From Pegoplata infirma (Eukaryota; Arthropoda; Insecta; Diptera; Anthomyiidae): a stretch of DNA of 64,000 bases. The notes beneath the pieces are model-generated. The model had not been told where the DNA came from. It was given only the letters and a program-made list of their open reading frames with translations, and did not search any database. Where the stretch lies: positions 192,495,576-192,559,575 of the forward strand of contig OY992540.1 of the NCBI GenBank assembly GCA_963921195.1. The letters run 5' to 3'. Below are positions 53,223 through 64,000 of this stretch, piece by piece. The position numbers and the translations under genes were made by a program. Position 1 is the first letter of the stretch, and every line of letters begins with the position of its first letter.

Positions 53223-53928
53223 AAGTCAATCCTGAGGCAATTAGATTTTCCATGGACAACTTGGGGGTGCTGCAGGACATGATCTTTTCGTTACAGTCGA
53301 TTTTAACTAGTTTTAAGTTAAAACTTTTTTACAGGGAAAAAATTCTGATATCTTTTTCAATACAAAACTTCTTTTATCATAATTTTTTTCAAAAAAATAC
53401 TTCTATAAATTCCTCGACAATGGAAAATTCTTTACAAATTGATATAAACCAGACACTTAATAGAAAAAAACTATATGTTTCCTTTTGAAAGACATGTTAA
53501 TGTATAGCTCGACTATGAATTACCTAATTCTATGTTGTTCCTACGCATGTTGTTAACTTCACGTAAACTATTTAAGTATTACGTTACTAATTTTGTCTCC
53601 CTTTTAAATAGTAATGTCAAAATTTTCTAATAGTCTTGTCAGCTTTTTTGTTAAAACCGGAAAATCTTTTCTAATTTATTTATAAAAACGAAAACTGTCA
53701 TTTAAAAGCCATCACAAAAAAAAAATCTTATATAAATTTTCAAATTTGTATTGTTAGAACTTAAAACACACATTTACAGTTTTTTCTTTCGTTTATTTTT
53801 AAAAATAACAAAAAAAACTCTTTTTTCCCTAAAAAAGCTAATAAATAATGTTGCTCATAGAATTTTCTAAACAAAAAAAATGTCAACTGATTTTTTTTAT
53901 GTATTCATCTAAAAGTTTTACTGCACTA
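53223..53928. other. unassigned AT-rich stretch
   Basis: The 78-codon ORF at 53252-53488 starts on the LINE frame and runs into AT-rich sequence; not convincing. No other structure. Confidence 0.4.
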
Positions 53929-54075
53929 CACCATTTACAGATGGAATTTGAAAAAGATTAATTAATTAGAAGAGTCTACTTGTAATTCCAATATTCTATT
54001 TGTATTTCGAAAATTCCATTTATAATTTGAAAACTGCAAGAAAAAGAACAATTCTAATTCGAAAAAGATCAGTTG

Positions 54076-55020
54076 CACAGAAAAAAATTAAAATGAAATT
54101 CAATTACGAAATTCGTTGATTCAATTAAAAAATTAATTGATTTCGGACGTATCACGAAAATGCGCATATTAATTACTCATTTTGTTTGAAAATAGTTTTA
54201 AAACTTAATTAAATTGTTAATTGAATCAATTAAAGTTTTAATTGAAAATAAAATGGAAAACCAATTAAAATTGTAATTAAATAAACTAAAAAAAAATAAT
54301 ATAAAATTGAAAATCAATAATATAGATCTATTGATTCACATAAAATGTTTAACTGAAAAAAGACCAAACTCAATTTAATTTAAAAAGTTAAACTTCAAAA
54401 AATGCCCTAAAATAAATAAACATAGAATTTTATTGTTTTATATTATTAAGAATTTTTTTTCTTTATTAAATATAAACAGTTGGTATAGTTTTGCATAGAA
54501 ACATTATAGTAGTATTTTAAAATATCAATAACTATTTAAAATTACATTATTATTTTTAAATCTTGTTATTGCATGCATTTTTGTCGCTTTAGTAAAGTTG
54601 AAACAAAAAAAATGTATTATATTTCAATGTGCAAAACACAAGGCAAATGCCTCATATTATTTTTTTTGTTTCAACTGTACATATTTCATTAGCAAAACAC
54701 ATTATCCGCAACGACCACTCGCCTTAAAGAAAACAATGAAACTAAATTTTTTTGGTGGTTGCTACCACAGAAATATACAAAACAATAGTTCAAAAGTTTT
54801 TTTTTTGTTGTTTTTTGCATTTTTATTTTTTCATTGGCTACTGGCTACTAACACTAATGCATACAAAACCGGTTTCGTTTGTTTATTTTATTTTTGTTTT
54901 CAGTAAAGTTAAGAATTCAATTAAAACATTAATTGAATCAATTAAAATGTTTAATTGAAGTTAAATTTAATATCAAATCCATTTTTAATTAAAAAAAAAA
55001 ATACGATATTATTTTCTGTG
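54076..55020. mobile_element. 945-bp CACAGA...TCTGTG MITE inside element Y
   Basis: Starts CACAGAAAAAAATTAAAATG and ends ATTATTTTCTGTG. The host unit GATCAGTTG / TGTTATTCG closes when the insert is removed, leaving TG as a 2-bp duplication. The interior repeats TTAATTGAATCAATTAA inversely near both ends. The ORFs at 54598-54958 are low-complexity and not convincing. Confidence 0.72.
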
Positions 55021-55021
55021 T

Positions 55022-55260
55022 GTTATTCGAAAAAGATCGAATGTTATTCGAAAAAGATCAAATGTTATTCGAAAAAGATCAATTGTTATTCGAAAAAGAA
55101 CAATTATAGTTCGAAAAATACCAATTCTAATTCGAAAAAGATCAATTGTACTTCGAAAAATATCAACTGAATTTCAATTGATCTTTTTCGAATAATAATT
55201 AATCTTTCTCGAATTACAGTTCAGCTTTTTTGAATTACAATCGATCCTTTTTGAATTACC
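55022..55260. repeat. minisatellite of 18-20-bp GAAAAAGATC units with central inversion
   Basis: At least seven units of TTATTCGAAAAAGATCAA type read plus from 55022 to about 55165. The next four (ATTGATCTTTTTCGAATA type) are inverse. More inverse units lie after the N insertion (56090-56128, 56985-57060). The translated lysine/serine-rich repeat of the overlapping ORF is a by-product of this array. Confidence 0.88.
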
Positions 55261-55263
55261 TTT

Positions 55264-56094
55264 TTATACCCTACACCACACTGTGGTACAGGGTATAATG
55301 AGTTTGTGCTGATGTTTGTAACTACCTGAAATATTGGTCCTAGACCCACCTTTAAGTATACCGATCGAGTCAGAATCACTTTTTGAGTCGATTTAGCGAT
55401 GTCCGTCCGTCTGTCCGTCCGTCTGTCTGTAACGGTGTACACACGATACAGGTCGCAATTTTAAATCAATTGACTTGAAATTTAAAACTTAAGCCACTTT
55501 TGGCCCAAGGACGAAGCCTATTGAAATTGAAAAAAATCGGTCCATATTTAGATCTAGCCCCCATACAAAGGTCCTCTTTAATTTTGGCTGAAATTACTCT
55601 AATAACCGCATTTTAATAGGTATCTTTTCGAAATTTGGCAGGTAATCATGTTTCATCCACACAAATCACCATTCCGAATTTTAAAGAAATCGGACCAGTT
55701 CTTCTTGTAGCCCCCATACAAACCACCTTCCCGATTTTCACATAAATCTCTCAAATTTCATGAAAATAGAAAATATTTAATTAAAATTTTGTTTGTGTAT
55801 GTTAAACGCGTACTTTAATAACCTTATCAAATCTGATTATCATCGGACCATTTTTGGACTTAGGTCCGATGTGGAAATTTCGCCCGATATTCAGTTGAAG
55901 CGATTTATTGTCAACAAAAAGAAGCCTATTCTACTCAAATATGATTAGTGCGTGCTTTTTACACTTATTAAAGATTTGACAAAATATAATTCTAATCAGT
56001 CCATGTTTGAACTTGGGACCCATTTCGCGGGAAACTCTGGTGTAGGGTATTATATGGTCGGGTTTGACCGACTATAACTTTTTTACTTGTTTTC
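55264..56094 (+). mobile_element. N-family repeat, full-length copy N1
   Basis: Starts TTTATACCCTACACCACACT with a self-complementary CACACTGTGG and ends GGTGTAGGGTATTATATGGT, then CGACTATAACTTTTTTACTT and GTTTTC. It has AAGTATACCGATCGAGTCAG, a GTCCGTCCGTCTGTCC microsatellite (55402-55432), CCCCCATACAAA twice, and TCGGACCA-type blocks. Layout parallels the mini-me copies but the sequence is a separate family. Other pieces lie at 25165, 51873 and 63734. Confidence 0.78.
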
Positions 56095-56128
56095 AAATTA
56101 TAATTGATTTTTTCGAATAACAATCAAA

Positions 56129-56943
56129 GCAGAGGGTCGTGTGTTCCATTCCCACCAAAACCCTTGGTCGATTTCGCTACAACGAGATGACGTTGGAAAA
56201 TATGTCACTGAGGAAATTTCCACAGTGATTCCTTGAGGAAATGTCTGCAGGTTCTGACAAATCATAGGTAATCCTTGATGACATGTCCTAACATTGTCAG
56301 CAGTTAATGTTTGCTTTAAAAGTGTGGACAATTCCTCTAACAATAAGACGTCTAAAAGGAAATGTCTTCAGAATAGTAGTATATTAAATTAGAATTTTAA
56401 ATCTGGGGAACTCTTCAATTTCCGAGAAAAAGATGTCAACATTGTCGATTTATTTAAAATAAAATCAAAATCTAACAAGTAAAAATAAAGTTTGAAACAA
56501 GTAGTTAGGTGTGGGACTAATAAACTGGAGGTTCCAGGTTCTAATACAGTTGGAACTAAAAAAGGCAAAAAGTTTTTTCTAAATATGAGCAAGATAAAGG
56601 AAAATGGATAAAAGTAAAAACTAAAGGAAATACGAAAATTTTTTGTATTTTCGCATGACCTACGTCAGACATTTCCCCAAAGAAGTCTTAGGTGACATGT
56701 CCCCAGAAGGTCAGCCCTGACCACTGCTGACTTTGAGTGAGGATGTTTTGAAAATTTTTATGAAACTGTCCTCAACCCAGTACATAGAGATGTCTTGTGG
56801 ATGTCAGCAGTGACTCTGATATGTCACCACTCCGTCACTGAGGATGGCTCGAGGACGTTGCCAACTGGGTTGTTACCAGCTCTCGGCTAGGTTTAAATTA
56901 TTAAAAATGATTTGTAATTAAATTGGAAAAATAAATAAAAACT
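56129..56943 (+). mobile_element. tRNA-derived SINE (S5), interrupted
   Basis: The head is reduced to the B-box (GTGTTCCATTCCCACC, one change). The body TTTCGCTACAACGAGATGAC is cut at about 56194 and resumes at about 56869 with GTTGTTACCAGCTCTCGGCT, then ATGATTTGTAATTAAATTGG and the (AATAAA) tail. The 675-bp insert is described separately. Confidence 0.8.
56195..56868. mobile_element. unclassified 675-bp insertion in SINE S5
   Basis: GACGTTG stands near both borders (56190-56196 and 56854-56860). GTCACTGAGGA(A/T) occurs near both ends in the same orientation, and TTCC/GGAAAT words in between. An internal tRNA-like piece (GTAGTTAGGTGTGGGACTAA ... GGTTCCAGGTTCTAAT, 56503-56550) may be another SINE head. 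Superfamily undetermined. Confidence 0.5.
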
Positions 56944-57130
56944 AATTGTTGGATCATATTATTTCTATTACTATTATTATTTGTTGATCTCTTTTTAAAT
57001 TACAATTGATCTTTTCTGAATTACAATTGATCCTTTTTAGATTAGAAATGTAATTTTCGAATTACAAATACAATATTAGAATCTCCGAATTACACTTAAT
57101 CTCTTCCAATTACATCTGTAAACAGTGTAA

Positions 57131-58227
57131 TAGAACGTCATAAGTTTCACATTTTCTTATGGTATTTTTAAAGTTCATCATCAACAAACATTACAATACA
57201 ACATTGTTGCCAACCTTTTTAATATTCTTATAGAAATGACACTAATGGTAAAAATTTATAGTGTCAAAAACATGACATGTTGGGTGGCACTTTTGTATTA
57301 AAATGCATCAAAAAAAGAAAAGTTTACCGTATTTTAGTGTAATAAAAATTTATGGTTTATGAAGGAAAATTTATAAAGAAGAATTAAAATGTAGGAGGTG
57401 TTTTCAAGTTGTCAAAGTATAATGGGTAATAATAATAATGTATTTAATTTTAAAAATGGATTAGTTTTATATGTTAAAGATTTGAAAATTTTATTTATAA
57501 AGACATAATTTTAAATTTAAACATTTTGAATTTTGTTCTGTATTTAATTTTGGCTTTTATGTATAAATTATGAAAGTTTTTTTGATAAATAAAAAATTAA
57601 CCTAAAAACTTTGGTAATTTATGCAACAAAAAGAGTTCAGAAAAATAAGGCGAACAATTTGCGGAGTTTATGGTAACTGGCTGGAACTTTTTTGTGACGA
57701 TTTTACTAAGGGAAATGACTAGTTGTACGGAAAATTAAGTTTTAAATGTCAAAGGTCACGAAAATCGGTGTTTTTCAGTTTTTTTTGTAAATATCTCGCT
57801 TGATATGCGTTATAAAACTTGTAGAGCAGAAAATTTTCTACAAATTTCTTTACAATTTTTCTTTTTCTTTGTTTAATCGTTTTCTAAATATAGAGCGAAG
57901 ACTCACACGTTTTCCAAAAATTATATTTGAAATTAGGTAACATCACTGTTATCAAAACTTAGGCAATTCCTTAAACTTCACATTAAGTCGAATTTCAAAC
58001 ACATCTAAGTTGTCTGTAACCCAAAAATATTTCTAATACCAAATAAATCATTCTTACTTATTAATTTTACATTACCCTTTACTTTGTTAAATTTACATAG
58101 AAACTTTGTAAACACTTACCTAAAAAGAGAAAAAGAAAATAAAATTTAAATTATTATTTGTGATGAAATTGTTTAATAAAAAAGTAAATTTTCCTAATAT
58201 CTTTTAAACTACAATGTATAAACAAAC
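57131..58227. other. unassigned AT-rich stretch
   Basis: No element ends recognised. 'atatagagcgaagactcacac' near 57890 resembles 51060 ('atatagaacgaagaaacacac'), hinting at an old shared repeat. Confidence 0.4.
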
Positions 58228-58560
58228 AAAAATTCTTCGGGCTCGAGGCCAGTTTTTTTTGTAAATAGTTATTCTTTTATTTCATTCCAATATTTCGATC
58301 CTCAACTAGGATCATCATCAGGGGATTTAGTGAATTTTTGTACACACAAAAACTTAAAAATATGTTGTGAATGCATTGGCATCTAAAATTGCACTCTTCT
58401 TAGATGTCAATGCGTTCCCAACATATTTTTAAGTTTTTGTGTATATAAAAATTTACTAAATACCCTAATGATGATCCTCAAAGTGTATCGAAATATTGGG
58501 AAGGGAATAAAAAAATATTTATTTACAAGAAAAACTGGCCTCGAGCTCGAAGAATTTTTA
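58228..58560. mobile_element. 333-bp palindromic CTCGAG MITE (C4)
   Basis: Arms of about 145 bp are inverse: AAAAATTCTTCGGGCTCGAG... to ...CTCGAGCTCGAAGAATTTTT, sharing TTTCATTCCAATATTTCGAT, CATATTTTTAAGTTTTTGTG and a centre around TGGCATCTAAAATTGCACTC. Tip sequence as in C1-C3. Confidence 0.85.
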
Positions 58561-58918
58561 TTTATAGGAGAAGTCGAATAATAACAACTTTAATTTACCA
58601 TGTATAATTATATAATTTATGTAAATTTTATGCTTAAATCTTATTAATAAACACTTCCTATCTCTATTTCTTTTAGCTCTTCCACTTCTTTCATTGCATT
58701 TTTATAACAGGAAATTAAATTATTTTTTTTTTATTCTTTGTAATTTTTTTTGTGATTCTATAACGTTTGCTGTAACAGTGTTTGGAGTACAAAAAAATAT
58801 ATTAAATAGTGAATCAACAAGTATAAAAATGCATTTTTCTTTGAAGAAAAAAAATAAAACTCCGTTTGAAAAAAAAGAACAAAAAATTGCAAAAAAGAAC
58901 AAAAAATTGCAAAAAAGA

Positions 58919-58980
58919 ACAAGTAGAAAAATTAGAATCGGCTGGGTCGAAAATATAAATACCCATCTTTATATTCAAAA
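58919..58980 (+). mobile_element. mini-me-like 5' end fragment (M9)
   Basis: AACAAGTAGAAAAATTAGAA, the ATCGGCTGGGTCGAA stem and AAATACCCATC follow the family order. Nothing of the remainder is seen. Confidence 0.65.
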
Positions 58981-59114
58981 CATAATGAGTACAAATCCGG
59001 GATGTTAAAGTTGGTACAATTGTACTTTTTTTGGTACATGTAGACCTTCAAAAGTACCGTGGTACTACCGCGACTCATTTAGTACAATTTAAAAAATTTT
59101 CAATTTCTTTATAA

Positions 59115-59683
59115 CACTCAGAAAATTATGTAAGTTACTACATGTTAGTTATTTGTATATTTTACAGTAGTTAGTTGTTTTCAACTACAAAGTCAGTTGT
59201 TTTTGTATGAAAAATATCAAACAACTATTTCTGCTAGTTATTTTAAGTCGTTTTTTTGAACAACTAACAAAAAAGTACTGTAATGTAGTAACAGTTATTT
59301 AAAGTAGTTAATTTTATTTTTTTTATCTCTAAAAAATTTTCAAAGTTTTTTCCAAAAAATAGAAATAAATTTTCGTTTTTTTTATTTTTCACAACTTTAA
59401 AAAAAAAAAAAACTTCGAAAAATTTTAATTTTCAATTTTTTTTTCTGAAAAATTTTTTGAAAAAAAAAAAATTATATTGATTTTTTTATTTTTACTACAT
59501 TTTAGTTGTTTTGACTACAAATGTAAGTAGTTTTTACTACATAAGTCAGTTGTTTTTTGCCAGTTAAAATAACTAACATTGTTAGTTGATTTAACTGAAA
59601 AGTAGTTGACCCCAAAACAACTTACAAAGTAGTTATTTTAACTGACTTTTTCAGTTGATTTTACTAACATAATTTTTTGAGTG
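59115..59683. mobile_element. CACTC MITE B, 569 bp, inverse orientation to MITE A
   Basis: It is the reverse complement of 4312-4874 over essentially its whole length: CACTCAGAAAATTATGTAAG ... ACATAATTTTTTGAGTG. The right flank is TA; the left flank is AA, one mismatch from a TA duplication. Confidence 0.88.
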
Positions 59684-59848
59684 TAGACCGATTTACACCA
59701 TAAATGAGACACTTTTTTTAGTTGTTTTAAAACAGTTTAAAGTAGTTTTCAAATAAAATTTTTTAAAAATTTGATACAAAAAAAAAAGAAAACAAACAAA
59801 ACAACAGCCGATCGTTTACACACGAAGATGATTAAAATGCACACAACC

Positions 59849-62800
59849 CAGCAAAAATTGGCATTACTAGTAATGAGTTTTGTAATCCGAAACAGATGTT
59901 AATAAGTAGTTACTTATTGAATGAAACACTAATTACACTGTGCAACAAATTTCGGGTCATCGCATTGAGCCTCAATGCCTTCAACGCCATATGAAAGTAG
60001 ACAATCAAATGGACAAAATCACCAAAGGGTTTTGTAAAGTCAGTTCGGATTTCTTTTTTATAGCCCACTGAAGTATTTATTTTTTTATCAAAGGCGTTTG
60101 GAAAACGTCAAAAATACTATAATAAGAACACATCTGAGCTTCAAAATATGATTCGATGTCTTCAGTAAAATTTTATGGCAGTTCTTTTCTAAGAACATTT
60201 TAACCCTCTAACTGCCATTTTAAGGGGTCATTTTAGTCCTTTTTTAAAAACTAAACACAGAAGTCTAATAAAACGTCCATTTAGAGGGTTAAAATGTTCT
60301 ACAAATATTTTCCTCATAAAATTTCACTAGGGGTTGTCGAATGTTCAAAGTTTGTGCGACATGCGCAAAGTGCTTAAAAAGGGTCAAGTATAAATAATCA
60401 ATGTTTGTTATTTATTTTTACCAAAGCAGTGTTAAAAAATATCGACAAAAAACAGTGGAAATATACTTTTGAGCTAAAAATGATGTTCTGATGTGTTTTA
60501 TAAAATTGTATGATGATTCTTTTCTTTGACCAAATTAACCCTCTAGCTCCCGTTTTAAAGGGTCATTTTTGTCCTTTTTTAAAAGAAATACTAAAAAGTC
60601 TATAAAAAAATGCAGTTAAAGGGTTAAAATGTTTTACAAATATTTTCTGCATCAAATTTTACTAGGGCACGTCTAAGACTGAAAGTTCGTCCAGCATATA
60701 GAAAATGCTTAAAAATTTTAAAGTATTAAATTTTTTTTTTTACATTTTTTTTGGACCGAAATATAAAAAAAAACAAGTGAGAGTGTTAAATTCGACTTTG
60801 TCGAATGTATTAATACCCTCCACGATGTAAAAAAGTTTATTTGCAAAAAAAAAAATTAAAAAAAAAATCCGCGAAAAAAAATTTTGTTAAAAAAAAATTC
60901 GACGAAAATGTTTTTTTTTTTAATATGTTTGTATTTGTTTAAATACCATTCGGTGATCGATTCTGTTTACATGTGTCAACCAGCCGCCGAATCAAAGCAT
61001 TTTGTGTCTTTAGGTTATGTTGTTTCGTTCATAACTTTTGAACCGCTGAACCGATTTCGCTCAAATGCAATAACAAACTGCTTAGGGCAACAACAAGTAA
61101 ATGTGCTAACTCTTTGTTATATCTGTTCAATACTTTGGCAGTGATCACCATTTCAGATATCTTGGGAAAAAGTCGCGAGACGCCGTTATAGCGGAAATTT
61201 GTTGGCGGAGCAAATATATATTTGAGGACGAAGAAGAATTAGGTGAGGAAAAGACCTAAGCTTCTTTTTATTTGACAAAAAAGTCAAAAAAGTTTTGGAT
61301 TTAAAAAAAAAATCACAATTTTTTTTTATTTTTTTATAATTTTTTTTTTCGCAAGATTGAAGAAATAGCTATCTAAACTATTTGGGACACATTTTGCTAA
61401 AAACAATTGGTAAGAAGTTACATGGATGAGAAAAATCACCTCTTTGGTAAAAATATCAAATTCGACCCCCTCTAACCCAGAGAGTCCTTGACCGATCTCG
61501 TTGAAAAATTGTGTCTGCACTACTATTCAATAGGATAGTAGATCGGGATCAAAAGTTGTGTCAGTTGACACGAAAACCTCTATATTATTGATCAGTGATC
61601 GATTTTAAGACATTCTAGCGAGACATTCAAGCGATGCCTGTCCGTCTGTGGAAATGGTGATCACGGCCAATGTAATTAACAGATATAACAAAGACTTAGC
61701 GTATTTACTTGTTGTTGCCCTACGCAGTTTGGTATTGCATTTGAACGAAATCGGTTCAGCGGTTCAAAAGTTATGAACGAAAATGTAAGAACACCTCGAA
61801 AATTGTGGTACATTCAACATAGCCTAAAAACACAAAATGCTTTAATTCGGCGGCTGGTTGACACATGTGAACAGAATCGATCACCGAATGGTATTTAAAC
61901 AAGTCGAAACATATTTAAAAAAAAGAAACATTTTCGTCGAATTTTTTTTTTACCAAAAATTTTTTTTCGCGGATTTTTTTTTTGTTTTTTTTTTTTTTTG
62001 CAAATAAACTTTTTTGCATCGTGGAGGGTATTAATACATTCGACAAAGTCGAATTTAAATTTGTTACTTGTTTTTTTTTTATTTCGGCCAAAAAAAAAAT
62101 ATAAAAAAAAATTGAATACTTTAAAATTTTTAAGCATTTTCTATATGCTGGACGAACTTTCTGTCTAAGCCGTGCCCTAGTAAAATTTGATGCAGAAAAT
62201 ATTTGTAAAACATTTTAACCCTTTAACTGCATTTTTTTATAGACTTTTTTGTATTTCTTTAAAAAAAGGACAAAAATGACCCTATAAAACGGGAGCTAGA
62301 GGGTTAATTTGGTCAAAGAAAAGAATCATCATAAAATTTTATAAAACACATCAGAACAACATTTTTAGCTCAAAAGTATATTTGCACTGTTTTTTGTCGA
62401 TAATTTTTAACACTGTTTAAGTAAAAATAAATAACAAACATTGATTATTTATACTTGACCCTTTTTAAGCACTTTGCGCATGTCGCACAAACTTTGAACA
62501 TTCGACAACCCCTAGTGAAATTTTATGAGGAAAATATTTGTAGAACATTTTAACCCTCTAAATGGACGTTTTATTAGACTTCTGTGTTTAGTTTTTAAAA
62601 AAGGACTAAAATGACCCCTTAAAATGGAAGTTAGAGGGTTCAAATGTTCTTAGAAAAGAACCGCCATAAAATTTTACTGAAGACGTCGAATCATATTTTG
62701 AAGCTCAGATGTGTTCTTATTATAGTATTTTTGACGTTTTCCAAACGCCTTTGATAAAAAAATATAAACTTCAGTGGGCTATAAAAAAGAAATCCGAACT

Positions 62801-63279
62801 GACTTTGCAAAACCCTTTGGTGATTTTGTCCATTCGATGGTCTACTTTCATATGGCGTTGAAGCCATTGAGGCTCATTTTTCTTGTTGCACAGTGTTATT
62901 TTAACAAGGGCGTGAGACAAAAATAACTAGTGAAGAGTATGGAGATAAATAAGTAGTTACTGACTCGGATTACTAATAAGGAGTAAAAACCCATTACCAA
63001 TAAGAAGTAAAATAATTAACATATTAAAATTTAATTTGTTTTTACTAAAACTTAAAAATTGCGTAATTTTTATTAAGGTTTTAAGTACTTTTAAAGTTAA
63101 TTGAATTGTAGAGGTTAAAAACTACAAGTGCAAGGAGATATTATTACTTAGAGGTGCTTTAATAACATATTACTGAGAAGTAGTTACTTTTGGGCATAAA
63201 ATAATGCTAATGGTAATGGGTACTAATTATAAATAATGTGATGATTACTTTTCGCAACTCATTACCATGTTTTTGCTGG
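59849..63279. mobile_element. CCAGCAAAAA-ended element, split by foldback FB2
   Basis: The left end CCAGCAAAAATTGG and the inverse of the right end (CCAGCAAAAACATGG) match. Both sides carry AATAAGTAGTTACT and ATTACTA(A/G)TAA words. Removing FB2 (59936-62895) leaves about 470 bp. TSD not identified. Confidence 0.55.
59936..62895 (+). mobile_element. 3.0-kb foldback element FB2 (CACTGTGCAAC ends)
   Basis: Two arms of about 1.4 kb are inverse from CACTGTGCAACAAATTTCGG to TTTTTCTTGTTGCACAGTG, with TTA outside both (59933-59935, 62896-62898). Outer arm parts equal those of FB1 in opposite orientation. Inner arm parts carry mini-me-like sequence pointing outwards (AACAAGTGAGAGTG, TATTAATACCCTCCACG) and GAACCGCTGAACCGATTTCG. 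The unpaired centre lies near 61195-61640. No transposase is seen. Confidence 0.88.
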
Positions 63280-63733
63280 CAAGCAACACATTTTTGAAAA
63301 TACAAAGGGAATGAAATAAAAAAATCATCATTCAATTTGTAATAGATTTGAATGATGAAAAATGTTGATCATTCAGTGGAATGCTTAGCTAGCAAGGAAT
63401 TAATTCTCTTGAGAATTAATTCAATTTGATTTAAGCTTTGAGAATTAAGCCTTTGATTTAATCCGTGTTGAATGCTAGTAAGGAATAATAATTCAAAACT
63501 TATTAAAACAGAATTAAACTTTTGGTGAATTAATTCTCAATAGAATTAATTCGTTCGAAGCTCTGCCTGGTACAAATGTAATTCAAAATTTATTTTTAGA
63601 TATTTTTTTAAATTTTTTTTAAGCTACAAAATTTGCAGCAAAACTGCACTTTTTAGGGAAAACCTCTTTAGAATTTCGACCGAAAAAAAAAAATAAAATT
63701 AAAATTGGGAAGAGCAAAAGCCGGCCGTAAGGG
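62900..63733. other. element flank and AATTAATTC-rich stretch
   Basis: To 63279 this is the right part of the CCAGC element. From 63390 to 63560 AGAATTAATTC/GAATTAATTCTC words repeat in both orientations between TAGCTAGCAAGGAAT and TGCTAGTAAGGAAT, a possible small MITE. GGCCGTAAGGGCTAGATCTC at 63722 recurs inverted at 37440. Confidence 0.4.
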
Positions 63734-64000
63734 CTAGATCTCGCTTTGAATAATAGAGACGTTTTTTATCAAATGGTCAAGACCGACCATATGATACCCT
63801 ACACCAGTGTTTTCCGGAAAATGGGTCCCAAGTCTAAACATGGACCGATTGGACTTATCTTTTGTTAGATCTTTATTTAGTGTAGAAAACACAAACAGAT
63901 CAAATTTTAGTAGAATTGGTTTATTTTTTGCCAATTCACCGATTTAACTGAATATCGGTCGAAATTTTTATATGGGGGACTAAGTCCAAAAATGGTCCAA
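63734..64000 (-). mobile_element. N-family repeat, partial (minus), runs off the window
   Basis: CAAGACCGACCATATGATAC, CCTACACCAGTG, ACATGGACCGATTGGA and CCAAAAATGGTCC are the inverse of the last part of N1 (55850-56075). The ORF at 63734-63934 is part of this repeat, not a gene. Confidence 0.78.

Larger units (their letters stand above)
53929..57128. mobile_element. 3.2-kb TA-flanked element built of GAAAAAGATC units (Y), with nested insertions
   Basis: The outer ends CACCATTTACAGATGGAATT and the inverse of the right end (CACTGTTTACAGATGTAATT) match at 17 of 20 positions, with TA outside both (53927-53928, 57129-57130). Between them run degenerate units of about 18-20 bp, ATTCGAAAAAGATCAATTGT-type on the left half and their inverse on the right half, with the switch near 55170. 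Nested inside are a CACAGA MITE (54076-55020), an N-family repeat (55264-56094) and a SINE (56129-56943). Without them it would be roughly 0.6 kb. Confidence 0.75.

Noticed and set aside
54955..55170. Lys/Ser/Tyr-rich repeat protein
   Set aside because: It is a translation of the GAAAAAGATC minisatellite; the inverse units on the other side show the array is not under coding constraint.

Overview
This 64-kb window is an AT-rich, repeat-saturated eukaryotic segment with long poly-A/T runs. It looks like intergenic or deep intronic DNA of a higher fly, probably a calyptrate dipteran. That assignment is inferred from element families: mini-me-like repeats carrying GTCC/GACA microsatellites and paired 'TATACCCTCC' stems, RNase H-bearing I-clade-like non-LTR retrotransposons, and tRNA-derived SINEs. 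I found no multi-exon host gene, rRNA or intact transposase. The only intact recognisable protein is a 25-codon copy of ribosomal protein eL41 (RpL41), intronless and embedded in a hAT-like element at 9928-10916.

Layout. 1-4.1 kb: a mini-me end, an antisense LINE fragment, a TA-flanked MITE, then a 1.4-kb element with perfect 24-bp terminal inverted repeats (TIRs) holding a SINE and six copies of TGTAAACTCCGTC. 4.1-7.8 kb: two plus-strand LINE-A copies; the first is split by a CACTC MITE and a GC-rich 312-bp hAT MITE. 7.7-9.1 kb: LTR-like tandem units with a SINE inside. 9.1-11 kb: a mini-me carrying a SINE, then the RpL41 element. 11.4-15.1 kb: minus-strand LINE-A pieces. 15.8-19.5 kb: a LINE-D copy interrupted by a 2.0-kb hAT and a 542-bp MULE-like MITE. 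19.7-25.4 kb: a mini-me, a 1.9-kb foldback, a 690-bp hAT and a small MITE. 25.9-28.8 kb: CTCGAG-ended foldbacks and two mini-me copies. 29.4-34.4 kb: LINE-B/LINE-D remains with a recognisable YADD reverse-transcriptase box, split by a 1.4-kb MITE. 34.5-40 kb: mostly unassigned AT-rich DNA. 40-43.3 kb: an internally deleted mariner-type transposase relic, a palindromic MITE and LINE-A/C pieces. 44.5-49.8 kb: LINE-A, an interrupted mini-me and an 839-bp hAT. 51.5-57.1 kb: a mini-me, LINE pieces and a 3.2-kb TA-flanked element built of iterated GAAAAAGATC units and filled with later insertions. 58-64 kb: a palindromic MITE, a CACTC MITE, a 3.0-kb foldback nested in another element, and the start of an N-family repeat.

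The elements do not work together as a pathway. Their value is the nesting: host elements whose sequence resumes after an insertion, and in some cases a paralogous uninterrupted copy in the same window, give self-contained evidence for element boundaries and target-site duplications (TSDs). Five insertions have exact 8- or 9-bp TSDs that I read directly. All family names beyond superfamily are provisional because no library search was possible.
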